23,266 nt of DNA from Bacillota bacterium (GCA_023411645.1 JAEYON010000159.1:1-23266); one strand, 5' to 3'. Shown: positions 7,846 to 15,070, numbered from the stretch's first letter. The notes: generated from the sequence alone by a model not told the origin. Made by a program: numbers and translations.

Positions 7846-8263
7846 GGTTGCCTCCTCTTGTAATACCGTAAATTCTTTCCCAGTTACTGTTGACAGAGGC
7901 CACACTGGAAAAAAGAATGTCCTTTATATAATCTTGGGCTGTAAATTCGTCCAATATTTGAACACCACAGCGGTAAACCACACTTAGATCCTTTGGATTT
8001 AGAATAAAGCAGCCGCGGCGCTGATTCAGGTTCAAATCATTTAGAGCAGCAAGAATCGCTGCCTGCCTTTCCATTGTTACTGGCCTGTCTGCTGTTACCG
8101 GCCATGGGAATACAGAAAAACAGCATATTCGACTGTTGTCGTCACAGCTGATGACCATCTTCCACTTTCTTGTCATGTAAGTTATAACCAGAAGTATGTC
8201 GTTTTCTCTTTTTTCATAATGCCAGCCTTCCTGTTCAAGGATCTCCTGCACCCTAAGGATCAT
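7835..8263 (-). CDS. YbjN/type III chaperone-fold-like protein (142 aa)
   Basis: The layout resembles YbjN and class I secretion-chaperone folds: an N-terminal helix (VQEILEQEGWHYEKREN), strands ILLVITYM and KMVISCDD, an SVFPWPVTADRPVT segment, the helix QAAILAALNDLNLNQRRGCF, the strand LSVVYRCGVQI, and a C-terminal helix. The AALNDLN...GCF piece followed by VYRCGV is the most family-like part. In the cell it would be a small cytosolic binding protein, possibly a chaperone for a cargo or for the 162-aa protein just upstream. It is translationally coupled on both sides: its ATG overlaps the previous stop (ATGA), and its end overlaps the ATPase start by 11 bases. Fold assignment is by pattern only; a structure search would decide. 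Confidence 0.65.
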   Translation of the reverse strand: MILRVQEILEQEGWHYEKRENDILLVITYMTRKWKMVISCDDNSRICCFSVFPWPVTADRPVTMERQAAILAALNDLNLNQRRGCFILNPKDLSVVYRCGVQILDEFTAQDYIKDILFSSVASVNSNWERIYGITRGGNHGE

Positions 8264-8748
8264 CCCATCGCCCCCTGACCAAAAGAGACCGGCGTCAGCG
8301 CAGATATATAAGGCGTATCGCTTGAAGCAGGATCATATGATGCTGTATCTGTTGCCATATTCGGAATTTGTTGATCCTGCTGTATTTCAGGCATTACCTC
8401 CACCCTATTTGCTTGCTGACCAAACTCCTGAGCAAGCATTTCCAGCAGACCGTTCTTTCTCTCCACGCTGAAAACCTCCCTCTCTGCATTGCTTTTCATG
8501 GCTTTATCTGTGTTTTCCTTTTTTTCAAGGGCTTGAAGAAAAGAATAATTCCCGATGCTGCTCAGAGCTTCAAAGAGCTTGGATTCAAGAGTGTTCGGAA
8601 TCATGCCCTGAGAAAATGCCGCCGCAAATGCAGCCGCGCTTTGTAAACCGGAAACGCTTTTCCCAGCTTTCTGGTTTTCGACTGATGCTTCCACTTCCCA
8701 GGACTGCTCCTGCTCTGTGGGTCTCCCCTGTCTTTTTGAATCCTTCAC
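8260..8748 (-). CDS. Unknown first gene of the CIS operon (162 aa, GTG start)
   Basis: I do not recognise a family. It starts at GTG 8748 with GAGG 7 bases upstream and ends in an ATGA overlap with the YbjN-like gene, so the pair is coupled. The N-terminal ~35 residues are polar and glutamine/glutamate-rich. A short Ala-rich helix (LQSAAAFAAAFSQGM) and a helical segment (ESKLFEALSSIGNYSFLQAL) follow. Residues about 115-162 are polar and probably disordered. No signal peptide or membrane span is visible. The IGNxxxLQxL piece loosely recalls a motif in proteins linked to injection-system cargo loci, but the likeness is short and may be chance. Being first in the operon next to a chaperone-like gene, it could be a substrate or adaptor. 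Confidence 0.75.
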   Translation of the reverse strand: MKDSKRQGRPTEQEQSWEVEASVENQKAGKSVSGLQSAAAFAAAFSQGMIPNTLESKLFEALSSIGNYSFLQALEKKENTDKAMKSNAEREVFSVERKNGLLEMLAQEFGQQANRVEVMPEIQQDQQIPNMATDTASYDPASSDTPYISALTPVSFGQGAMG

Positions 8749-8805
8749 AGCTTCGCCTCATACAAAACAAATTGGCTGTTTTTTATTTATGTCATTGATA
8801 TAGAA

Positions 8806-8834
8806 ATTTTATCATGCCATTGTAAAATTTATCG
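8806..8834 (-). promoter_or_regulatory. Candidate activator-dependent promoter of the CIS operon
   Basis: An extended -10 reads TG-A-TAAAAT on the minus strand (8814-8806). No recognisable -35 hexamer lies 17 bases upstream (8829-8834 reads CGATAA or close to it). A palindromic site at 8841-8859 sits just above that spot, the arrangement expected when an activator replaces the -35. The start codon of the first operon gene is about 58 bases downstream. Inference from pattern only. Confidence 0.4.
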
Positions 8835-8840
8835 ACTTAA

Positions 8841-8859
8841 TGTTACATACATGTAAACA
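8841..8859. promoter_or_regulatory. Palindromic candidate operator in the divergent intergenic region
   Basis: TGTTACATACATGTAAACA forms an inverted repeat (TGTTACAT and ATGTAAACA around AC, with one extra base in one arm). Its 9-mer TGTTACATA is identical to the core of the middle unit of the repeat array at 5571-5580 (minus strand). A weaker TGTAAA match lies 20 bases away at 8821. The site lies between the divergent response-regulator gene and the CIS operon, so it could serve both. Confidence 0.5.
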
Positions 8860-8873
8860 AAATTTGAAAATAT

Positions 8874-8903
8874 TTGATTTTTCGTCTATCTATATGGTAA
8901 ACT
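8874..8903 (+). promoter_or_regulatory. Possible promoter of the response-regulator gene
   Basis: TTGATT (8874-8879) and TAAACT (8898-8903) are spaced by 18 bases and lie about 43 bases before the ATG. TATAAC at 8903-8908 is an alternative -10. Both matches are moderate and the region is AT-rich, so this is a weak call. Confidence 0.35.
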
Positions 8904-8945
8904 ATAACAGTCAGATAATTAGATGCAGCTTTGGGGGTTTTACGA

Positions 8946-9650
8946 ATGTCAGGTAAAAGTATCCTGGTAGTTGATGATGAAAAAAACATTTGCCGCCTTG
9001 TGGAATCAGCTCTCAGACAAAACGGATATGAAGTTGCTTCGGTAAATTCCGGAGAAGAAGCCTTGGTCTCCATAAAAAATTGCAGTTTTGATGCCATAAT
9101 TCTGGATGTTTTACTTCCCGGGATGGATGGCCTTGAGGCCCTTCGACAAATTCGAGCCACCCCATCCTGTCATCATATACCCGTCATCATGCTTACCAGT
9201 AAAAACAGCGAATTTGACAGTGTTATTGGTTTGGAACTTGGCGCGGATGATTACATCGGAAAACCCATCCGTTATTACGAGCTTGTAGCCAGAGTCAAAT
9301 CCCTGCTTCGCAGAGCCGATCAGACACACTTTGGCAATTCGGAGAAAATTGAGCTGAATAATCTTCAAATTGATACCGTTACACGAAGTGTTTATTATAA
9401 AAATACTCCTTTATCCCTCTCCTATAAAGAATTTGAGCTGTTGACACTATTAGCCAGAAGGCCTGGAAAGGTTTTTTCCCGTGACGAAATTTTGGAGACA
9501 CTATGGCAGGATGATTATTCTCTGGAGACTAGAACAGTTGACGTGCATATAAGAAGACTGCGCAGCAAATTTGAAGCATTTGGTGATGCAAATAACATTA
9601 TCATAGAGACAGTAAGAAACGTCGGCTATCGTCTCATAAACATATCCTGA
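8946..9650 (+). CDS. OmpR/PhoB-family response regulator without adjacent kinase
   Basis: A 234-aa two-domain transcription factor. The receiver domain has the acidic pair D10/D11 in ILVVDDEKN, the phospho-acceptor D54 in IILDVLLPGMDG, T84 in MLTSK and K106 in GKPI. The C-terminal winged helix is typical of OmpR/PhoB proteins, with LSYKEFELLTLLARRPG, VFSRDEILETLW, RTVDVHIRRLRSKF and IIETVRNVGYRLI. It would bind DNA as a phosphorylation-driven dimer. The longest frame opens at a TTG at 8931, but ATG 8946 has a G-rich site (GGGGG, 8 bases before) and gives the usual MSGKSILVVDD start. No histidine kinase gene is in the window, so its partner is elsewhere or it is an orphan. It is divergent from the injection operon and is the natural candidate for its regulator, which is inference. 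Confidence 0.95.
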   Translation: MSGKSILVVDDEKNICRLVESALRQNGYEVASVNSGEEALVSIKNCSFDAIILDVLLPGMDGLEALRQIRATPSCHHIPVIMLTSKNSEFDSVIGLELGADDYIGKPIRYYELVARVKSLLRRADQTHFGNSEKIELNNLQIDTVTRSVYYKNTPLSLSYKEFELLTLLARRPGKVFSRDEILETLWQDDYSLETRTVDVHIRRLRSKFEAFGDANNIIIETVRNVGYRLINIS

Positions 9651-9683
9651 TTTCATATAAACACGTCTTACATATAAACAGGC

Positions 9684-9712
9684 TTGTCATATATCATGCT
9701 TACAGATATAAT
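9684..9712 (+). promoter_or_regulatory. Near-consensus sigma-A-type promoter
   Basis: TTGTCA (9684-9689), a 17-base spacer and a perfect TATAAT (9707-9712) lie about 64 bases before the 41-aa membrane peptide ORF. It is the best-matching vegetative promoter on the plus strand of this window, and it supports that small ORF being expressed separately from the response regulator. Confidence 0.75.
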
Positions 9713-9775
9713 TGTTTTAAAATACGCAAAAATTCTACGAAAAATATATAACAGAAAGGTAAATGTTAATTACTC

Positions 9776-9901
9776 ATGCAAACTTATTATATTATTGGAG
9801 TTCTAATCGTCTTCGTGTTGTTTGCTTTTGGATTAAGCATATCCATAAAAAAGCATGACGCCAGAATGGCTGCTACAAAAAAGAAAAGACGCCGCAGATA
9901 G
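9776..9901 (+). CDS. Small single-span membrane peptide (41 aa) with basic tail
   Basis: The frame begins MQTYYIIGVLIVFVLFAFGL and has one hydrophobic span (about residues 4-24). A strongly basic tail follows, ending in a run of lysines and four arginines, so the C-terminus should stay in the cytosol. AGAAAGG lies about 16 bases upstream, further than usual, which weakens the start call. An overlapping ATG at 9763 is in another frame with no membrane-like product. A near-consensus promoter precedes it. The coding end overlaps the terminator of the convergent 1474-aa gene, so part of the basic tail is encoded by the complement of that T-tract. I know no family for it. It is probably real, but short. 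Confidence 0.6.
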   Translation: MQTYYIIGVLIVFVLFAFGLSISIKKHDARMAATKKKRRRR

Positions 9902-9918
9902 TTCTTCTGCTATGCGTC
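9877..9918 (-). terminator. Intrinsic terminator of the activase gene
   Basis: On the minus strand a hairpin with arms GACGC/GCGTC and GCAG/CTGC (9918-9888, with a 3-base against 1-base bulge) is followed by TTTTCTTTTTT (9887-9877). It begins about 26 bases after the stop of the 1474-aa gene. It overlaps the 3' end of the convergent small membrane peptide ORF. Confidence 0.8.
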
Positions 9919-9943
9919 AGTGCTGTGCCTGCATTCCGGTCTC

Positions 9944-12900
9944 TCACTCCGCTTCCCGGCGTGCAGGCTGATTGCGTTTGTGTTGTGCGGACTGTTTATG
10001 TCCATGGCGGTCAGGACGCATACGCTTCTCTTCTTCCTCCAGATTCTTAAATGCCGCTGCAAGCATAAGCTTAATTCTGTTCAATTGGTTGACCTCGCTG
10101 GCACCCGGATCATAGTCAACCGGTACGATATTCGCCGCCGGAAACTCCTTCTTCAGTGCCTTGATCATGCCTTTGCCGGTTACATGGTTGGGTAGGCACG
10201 CAAACGGCTGCATACAGACAATATTAGCTGCTCCCTCCTGGATCAGCTCGATCATCTCCGCTGTCAGAAACCACCCCTCACCTGTACAATTACCCAAAGA
10301 CAGTATCTTTTCGGCTTTTTCTGCCAGTTTAAAAATCGTGGTCGGCGGTTCAAACCGTTTACTTGCCGCCAGCACCTTCTTCATATATTTTCTGTAATAT
10401 TCAATCCCGGCGATTGCCAGATTATTCGCCAATTTTATATGGAACCTCTCAGCCAGAAACCTGCGCTTGAAATTCGCCCCATAAGCGCAATACAGGAAAA
10501 AATCGATCAAATCGGGCATTACTGCTTCGGCGCCTTCTTTTTCGATTACATCCACAACGTCATTATTGGCAGTGGGATGGAATTTGACGAGGATCTCCCC
10601 GACCAGACCAACTCTTGGCTTGCGGATGTCCACGATTTCAAGCCGGTCAAAATCTTCGACGATCATGCGAATGTTGCGCTTGAATTCACTATGTTTACCG
10701 CTCCGTACAGAAGCTATGCAGCGTTCTACCCAGCTTTCATACAGCAGGTTTGCCGAGCCCTTGATCTTCTCGTACGGGCGCACCCTATACAGCACACGCA
10801 TGAGCAAATCACCATATACCAGTGCGATCAGCACTTTATTTAAAAGTCCGCCGGACAGCTTGAATCCGGGATTACTCTCCAGTCCAAGCGCATTGAGTGA
10901 AATGACCGGCACACTCTCAAATCCAGCATCTCTGATAGCCTTCCTGATAAACCCGATATAGTTGGTCGCCCTGCAGCCGCCTCCCGTCTGTGATATGATC
11001 AGAGAAGTATTATTCAGGTCATACCTGCCTGACTTCAGCGCCTCGATTAATTGTCCCGTCGTCAATATGGACGGGTAACATGCGTCATTGTTTACATGCT
11101 TCAGGCCTTCATCCACGGCTGCTCTGTCTACGGAGGGCAAAATCTCCAGATTGTAACCCGACTCCCTAAACGCATATTCTAAAAACTGAAAATGGATCGG
11201 AGACATCTGTGGAGCCAGAATAGTATGCTTTGGTCGCATATCCTCCGTAAAAGGCATCTTTTTAAACATATAACGTTTTTTCTCAGTACGATAGTTCTCT
11301 CTGTCCCGTTCCTCCATTGCCGCCTTAAGCGAACGCAAGCGGATCCTTGCCGCACCCAGATTGCTGATCTCATCTATTTTCAGCACCGTATAGATTTTCC
11401 CCGCCGCATGTATAATCTCCTGTACCTGGTCTGTTGTCACCGCATCCAGTCCGCAGCCGAACGAATTAAGCTGCACCAGCTCCAGATTATCCCTTGTTCC
11501 GACAAAGCTCGCAGCCGAATACAACCTTGTATGGTACATCCATTGGTCCACAATACGCAGAGGCCTTCTGACCATGTCCAGATGCGCGACGGAATCCTCG
11601 GTCAGTACGGCCATCCCAAACTCTGTGATCAGATTTGGGATGCCGTGGTTTATCTCCGGATCAATATGATAAGGCCTTCCGGCCAGCACAATTCCCTTTG
11701 CGCCGGTCTTGTCCAGCTGCGAAACCACTTCTTCACCTTTTTGCCTTACAAGCCTTTTAACCCGCTCATCCTCGTGCCAGGCTTTATCCACAGCCGCTTT
11801 CACCTCGCGGCTGCTTATTCCGAAGTCCTTCAGTTCCTCATGCAACCGCTCTCCAAGACGCTTTTTATCATAATAGGGTAAAAACGGATTCATAAAACGG
11901 ACATTCTTCTCCTGAAGCACCTCCATATTGGTGCGGATTACCTCGGAATAAGAAGTGACAATGGGACAGTTATAGCAATTGTCAGCCTTATTATCCTCCT
12001 TCTTTTCATATGGAAGACAGGGATAAAAAATATTCTTCACCCCGCTGTTCACCAGACACATTATATGTCCGTGCACCAGCTTGGCAGGGTAACAAACCGA
12101 TTCGGACGGCATAGTTTCTATGCCCATCTCATAAACCCTTCGGCTGGAGCGCGGTGACAATACCAGACGGAATTTTAATTCCGTAAAGAATGTATGCCAG
12201 AACGGATAATTTTCATACAGGTTTAGTACCCTTGGGATCCCAATAACACCGCGGGTGGCCTCTTTTTCCATCAGTGGTTTATATGAATTTATAAGCTTAT
12301 ATTTAAAATCAAAAAGATTAGGAACGCTATCCTTTCGAAGCTCTTCGCCTGCGCCGCGTTCACAGCGGTTTCCCGATATAAATGTGCGTCCGTCGGCAAA
12401 ATTGTTGATTGTCAGCAAGCACTTATTACTGCATTTTTCACAGCGGCTCATGGATATCTCTGTATCGAAGCTTTCCAGCTCGGCTGCTCCCATAATGCTG
12501 CTCCTGTGCACAGCTTCGTACTTTTGTCCGGCCTCGTCTGTGTATCCAGCTTCATGGTCGTTTCCTGCTTCATTATTGTATATGGCCTTATTGCCATCTA
12601 GAGCCTCACTGTTGCGCTTTTCCGGCAGGCGCTCTCTGGAAATAAGAGCAGCGCCGTATGCGCCCATGATCCCGGCAATATCCGGCCTGACGGCCTCACG
12701 CTCAGAAATAAGCTCAAAGCTCCTCAAAACAGCGGTATTGTAAAATGTCCCGCCCTGTACGATGATTTTCTTTCCAAGCTCCTTAGGATCGCGAATCTTA
12801 ATAACCTTCATCAACGTATTTTTAATGACAGAATAGGATAAACCGGCGGAAATATCACCAACGGATGCCCCTTCCTTCTGCGCCTGTTTAACTCTCGAAT

Positions 12901-14368
12901 TAATAAACACCGTGCAGCGTGAGCCCAGGTCCACAGGCTTCTGTGCCAGCAGCGCCTCCCTTGCGAACTCCTCAACCCCCATATTAAGTGAGGTGGCAAA
13001 GGTTTCGATAAAAGAGCCGCAGCCCGACGAACATGCTTCGTTGAGCATGATGTTATCGATCACACCATTTTTCACCTGCATACATTTCATATCCTGCCCG
13101 CCAATATCCAGAATAAATTCAACACCCGGCAGAAAATGTTCAGCGGCCTTGTAATGAGCAATGGTCTCGATCTCCCCGATATCCACATTAATGGCAGCCT
13201 TGATCAGGCCTTCTCCGTACCCTGTCACGGTAGAATTCGCAATATATGTGTCCTCAGGCATCATACTATAGAGTTTTTTCAGTTCCCTGATCACAGATTT
13301 GAGCGGGCTTCCTCTGTTGCTTCCATAAAAGAAATACATCAAAGCGCCCTCGTCATCTGTCAATGCAAGCTTTGTGGTGGTTGAACCGGCGTCAATACCA
13401 AGGTAACAAGCCCCGTGATGAGTTGCAAGGTCCTTGCGGCGAGCCTTGTGTCTGGCATGTCTTCGATTAAATTCGGCAAGCTCGATCTCGTCTCTGAAAA
13501 GCGGGCTCAGCCTCTCCACCTCTTGCACCGAAACTGCGTGAATGGCCGGAAGCCTGCTGCGAAGCGTCTTAAAGCTCATGACCTTTTTGGATTTGGATGC
13601 CAGCGCCGCGCCGATCGCAACAAAAAGCTGCGAATTCTCCGGGAAAATCACCTGGTCATCCTCCAATACTAACGTTTCAATAAATCTCTTTCGTAGCTCC
13701 GGAAGAAAATACAACGGGCCTCCTAATAAAGCCACATTCCCCCGGATCGGCCTGCCACAGGCCAAACCGCTGATGGTCTGGTTCACCACTGATTGGAAAA
13801 CGGATGCCGCTATGTCTTCCCTTGCCGCTCCCTCATTGAGCAGAGGCTGGATATCCGTTTTTGCAAAAACACCGCATCTAGCGGCAATAGGGTAAATCAC
13901 CCCACAGCCTTCGGCCAGCGTATTCAGCCCCGCCGCATCTGTCTGAAGAAGCGACGCCATCTGGTCGATAAACGCACCGGTGCCGCCTGCGCAGGTTCCG
14001 TTCATTCTCTGCTCGATACCGCCCTTGAAAAAAGTGATCTTGGCATCTTCTCCGCCCAACTCGATAGCTACATCCGTCTGCGGAATAAGACACTGTATTG
14101 CGCCGGTAGCTGCAATAACCTCCTGTTCAAAGTCCAGACTAAGCCATTGTGCCACAGAAATGCCGCCAGAGCCTGTTAGAGTCACTGTCAGGTCATCCTC
14201 CTCAAACAGCGCACAGGTCTCATCTACCAAATCGAAAATAGTTTTTCTGATATCGGAAAAATGTCTTTGATATTTACTGTATTGAACTTTATCATTCTCA
14301 TCCAGCACGACAAGCTTAACCGTCGTTGAACCCACATCCAGGCCTAGATGTAAAAGCTTTTTTCTCAT
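9944..14368 (-). CDS. Giant fused acyl-CoA dehydratase activase/dehydratase-like Fe-S protein
   Basis: A 1474-aa protein. Two ASKHA ATPase domains of the BadF/BadG/BcrA/HgdC type are in tandem: DVGSTTVKLVVLD near residue 11 with GTCAGGTGAF at 124-133, and GIDAGSTTTKLAL near 324 with EACSSGCGSF at 444-453. The cysteines in these loops are where activases bind a bridging [4Fe-4S] cluster. A Cys-rich segment (643-669) follows. Next come a DUF2229-like region (about 705-980, with CYPAKLVHGH, NCYNCPI and GCGLDAVTTDQ) and a dehydratase-subunit-like region (about 1048-1420, with GGGCRATNYIGF at 1129-1140). Activases pass electrons by ATP-driven reduction to 2-hydroxyacyl-CoA dehydratases; the substrate of this fused class is not known to me. 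An EAG-type hexapeptide repeat links the second ATPase to the rest. The Shine-Dalgarno is poor. A terminator follows. Confidence 0.9.
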   Translation of the reverse strand: MRKKLLHLGLDVGSTTVKLVVLDENDKVQYSKYQRHFSDIRKTIFDLVDETCALFEEDDLTVTLTGSGGISVAQWLSLDFEQEVIAATGAIQCLIPQTDVAIELGGEDAKITFFKGGIEQRMNGTCAGGTGAFIDQMASLLQTDAAGLNTLAEGCGVIYPIAARCGVFAKTDIQPLLNEGAAREDIAASVFQSVVNQTISGLACGRPIRGNVALLGGPLYFLPELRKRFIETLVLEDDQVIFPENSQLFVAIGAALASKSKKVMSFKTLRSRLPAIHAVSVQEVERLSPLFRDEIELAEFNRRHARHKARRKDLATHHGACYLGIDAGSTTTKLALTDDEGALMYFFYGSNRGSPLKSVIRELKKLYSMMPEDTYIANSTVTGYGEGLIKAAINVDIGEIETIAHYKAAEHFLPGVEFILDIGGQDMKCMQVKNGVIDNIMLNEACSSGCGSFIETFATSLNMGVEEFAREALLAQKPVDLGSRCTVFINSRVKQAQKEGASVGDISAGLSYSVIKNTLMKVIKIRDPKELGKKIIVQGGTFYNTAVLRSFELISEREAVRPDIAGIMGAYGAALISRERLPEKRNSEALDGNKAIYNNEAGNDHEAGYTDEAGQKYEAVHRSSIMGAAELESFDTEISMSRCEKCSNKCLLTINNFADGRTFISGNRCERGAGEELRKDSVPNLFDFKYKLINSYKPLMEKEATRGVIGIPRVLNLYENYPFWHTFFTELKFRLVLSPRSSRRVYEMGIETMPSESVCYPAKLVHGHIMCLVNSGVKNIFYPCLPYEKKEDNKADNCYNCPIVTSYSEVIRTNMEVLQEKNVRFMNPFLPYYDKKRLGERLHEELKDFGISSREVKAAVDKAWHEDERVKRLVRQKGEEVVSQLDKTGAKGIVLAGRPYHIDPEINHGIPNLITEFGMAVLTEDSVAHLDMVRRPLRIVDQWMYHTRLYSAASFVGTRDNLELVQLNSFGCGLDAVTTDQVQEIIHAAGKIYTVLKIDEISNLGAARIRLRSLKAAMEERDRENYRTEKKRYMFKKMPFTEDMRPKHTILAPQMSPIHFQFLEYAFRESGYNLEILPSVDRAAVDEGLKHVNNDACYPSILTTGQLIEALKSGRYDLNNTSLIISQTGGGCRATNYIGFIRKAIRDAGFESVPVISLNALGLESNPGFKLSGGLLNKVLIALVYGDLLMRVLYRVRPYEKIKGSANLLYESWVERCIASVRSGKHSEFKRNIRMIVEDFDRLEIVDIRKPRVGLVGEILVKFHPTANNDVVDVIEKEGAEAVMPDLIDFFLYCAYGANFKRRFLAERFHIKLANNLAIAGIEYYRKYMKKVLAASKRFEPPTTIFKLAEKAEKILSLGNCTGEGWFLTAEMIELIQEGAANIVCMQPFACLPNHVTGKGMIKALKKEFPAANIVPVDYDPGASEVNQLNRIKLMLAAAFKNLEEEEKRMRPDRHGHKQSAQHKRNQPARREAE
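12509..12580 (-). repeat. 18-bp (hexapeptide) repeats inside the activase linker
   Basis: Four imperfect copies of a six-residue unit (NNEAG, NDHEAG, YTDEAG, QKYEAV) occupy about residues 597-620. The DNA keeps an 18-bp period, visible as GCTTC/GCCTC recurring on the plus strand. It is a flexible linker, probably grown by local duplication. Confidence 0.7.
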
Positions 14369-14370
14369 TT

Positions 14371-14404
14371 AATATATACCGTCCAAAAATATATACCGTC
14401 CAGA
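14371..14404 (-). repeat. Two-copy 17-bp tandem repeat at the activase start
   Basis: TGGACGGTATATAT is present twice, 17 bp apart, ending two bases before the activase ATG. It occupies the leader and ribosome-binding region. Neither copy holds a good Shine-Dalgarno (GGACGG is the nearest), so the duplication may change initiation strength or create a protein-binding site. Confidence 0.7.
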
Positions 14405-14412
14405 AATAATTA

Positions 14413-14440
14413 GAAGTATCAATATTCTTATTGATACTTC
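14413..14440 (-). other. Perfect 12-bp inverted repeat (hairpin) after the signal peptidase gene
   Basis: Arms GAAGTATCAATA and TATTGATACTTC pair perfectly around a 4-base loop. It lies 72 bases past the signal peptidase stop and about 45 bases before the activase ATG. The bases after it on the minus strand (TAATTATTTC) are only weakly T-rich, so it may be a poor terminator or a dyad operator. Confidence 0.7.
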
Positions 14441-14511
14441 ATGAATTAAAATTTATTTCATATTAACACAATACGTAAAAAGAATAAAGAGTACTCATCC
14501 TGATGGAAATA

Positions 14512-15057
14512 TTAGTCATCGTATTTCAGATTGCCGAATTTCGAAAACGGATAGAACCTTAAAATAGCCCTCCCTTTGATCAAATCCTTATCAATTGGGC
14601 CATTTTCGGTGCTGTCCTCGCTAAATTGCCTGTTGTCGCCCAGCACATAAACCATTCCTTCAGGAACAGTCAAGTCAGTATATTCGGGCTTATCTCCATA
14701 AGGCGTCACCGGCTCCTCAGGCAGTCCGATCAGATACAGCTCACCGTTCACATACACCTTGCCATCCTTCACTTCCACCCTATCCCCCTCTACAGCGATC
14801 AAGCGCTTGATCAGCTGACGATCGCTCTGCGGTGAATAGAAAACGATGATGTCCCCTCTTTGAAGCCATCCAAACCTGTGTCCCAGCTTCTCCACTATTA
14901 GATTGTCCCCTTCCACCAGCGTGGGCTGCATGGAAATATCAAAAACAATCGTCCTTTGCCCGACAAACGTTACAATAAGAAAGCCTACCACTACGGCAAT
15001 CACTATGTGGAGAATCCAATCCAGTATTTCATTTTTCTCTTTCTTTTCCAATCCCAA
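14512..15057 (-). CDS. lepB: Type I signal peptidase
   Basis: A 181-aa membrane serine protease that removes signal peptides from exported proteins. One N-terminal membrane span (about residues 13-33) is followed by the catalytic domain: Ser42 in ISMQPTL, Lys84 in LIKRLIAVEGD (the general base), and the GDNR box at 140-143 followed by SEDS. Length and order fit Gram-positive SipS-type enzymes. The start is TTG 15057, with AAAGGAG just 4 bases upstream. A second TTG two codons on (spacing 10) is equally possible, with little effect on the product. The gene lies alone between aspS and the activase gene, behind a REP-like palindrome, so it may have its own promoter. Organisms of this type often encode several such peptidases. 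Confidence 0.95.
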   Translation of the reverse strand: MGLEKKEKNEILDWILHIVIAVVVGFLIVTFVGQRTIVFDISMQPTLVEGDNLIVEKLGHRFGWLQRGDIIVFYSPQSDRQLIKRLIAVEGDRVEVKDGKVYVNGELYLIGLPEEPVTPYGDKPEYTDLTVPEGMVYVLGDNRQFSEDSTENGPIDKDLIKGRAILRFYPFSKFGNLKYDD

Positions 15058-15070
15058 ACAACTCCTTTCA

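Noticed and set aside
1..8748. Prophage remnant
   Set aside because: No head, portal, terminase, integrase or lysis genes, while a CIS-type AAA+ ATPase and a DUF6760-like protein are present. The unseen DNA to the left could still change this.
1..8748. Classical type VI secretion system
   Set aside because: The single-chain sheath, gp19-type tube and tandem AAA+ ATPase differ from TssB/TssC, Hcp and ClpV, and no TssJLM-like membrane genes are seen.
8843..9160. 105-aa minus-strand frame over the start of the response regulator
   Set aside because: Antisense shadow of the receiver domain; it would also overlap the divergent control region.
9763..9778. Alternative ATG at 9763 for the small plus-strand ORF
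   Set aside because: It is in a different frame whose product lacks the membrane span and basic tail; its closer position to AGAAAGG is not enough.
11192..11881. 229-aa plus-strand open frame opposite the activase gene
   Set aside because: Antisense to a long conserved gene; Cys/His-rich nonsense composition and no initiation signal.
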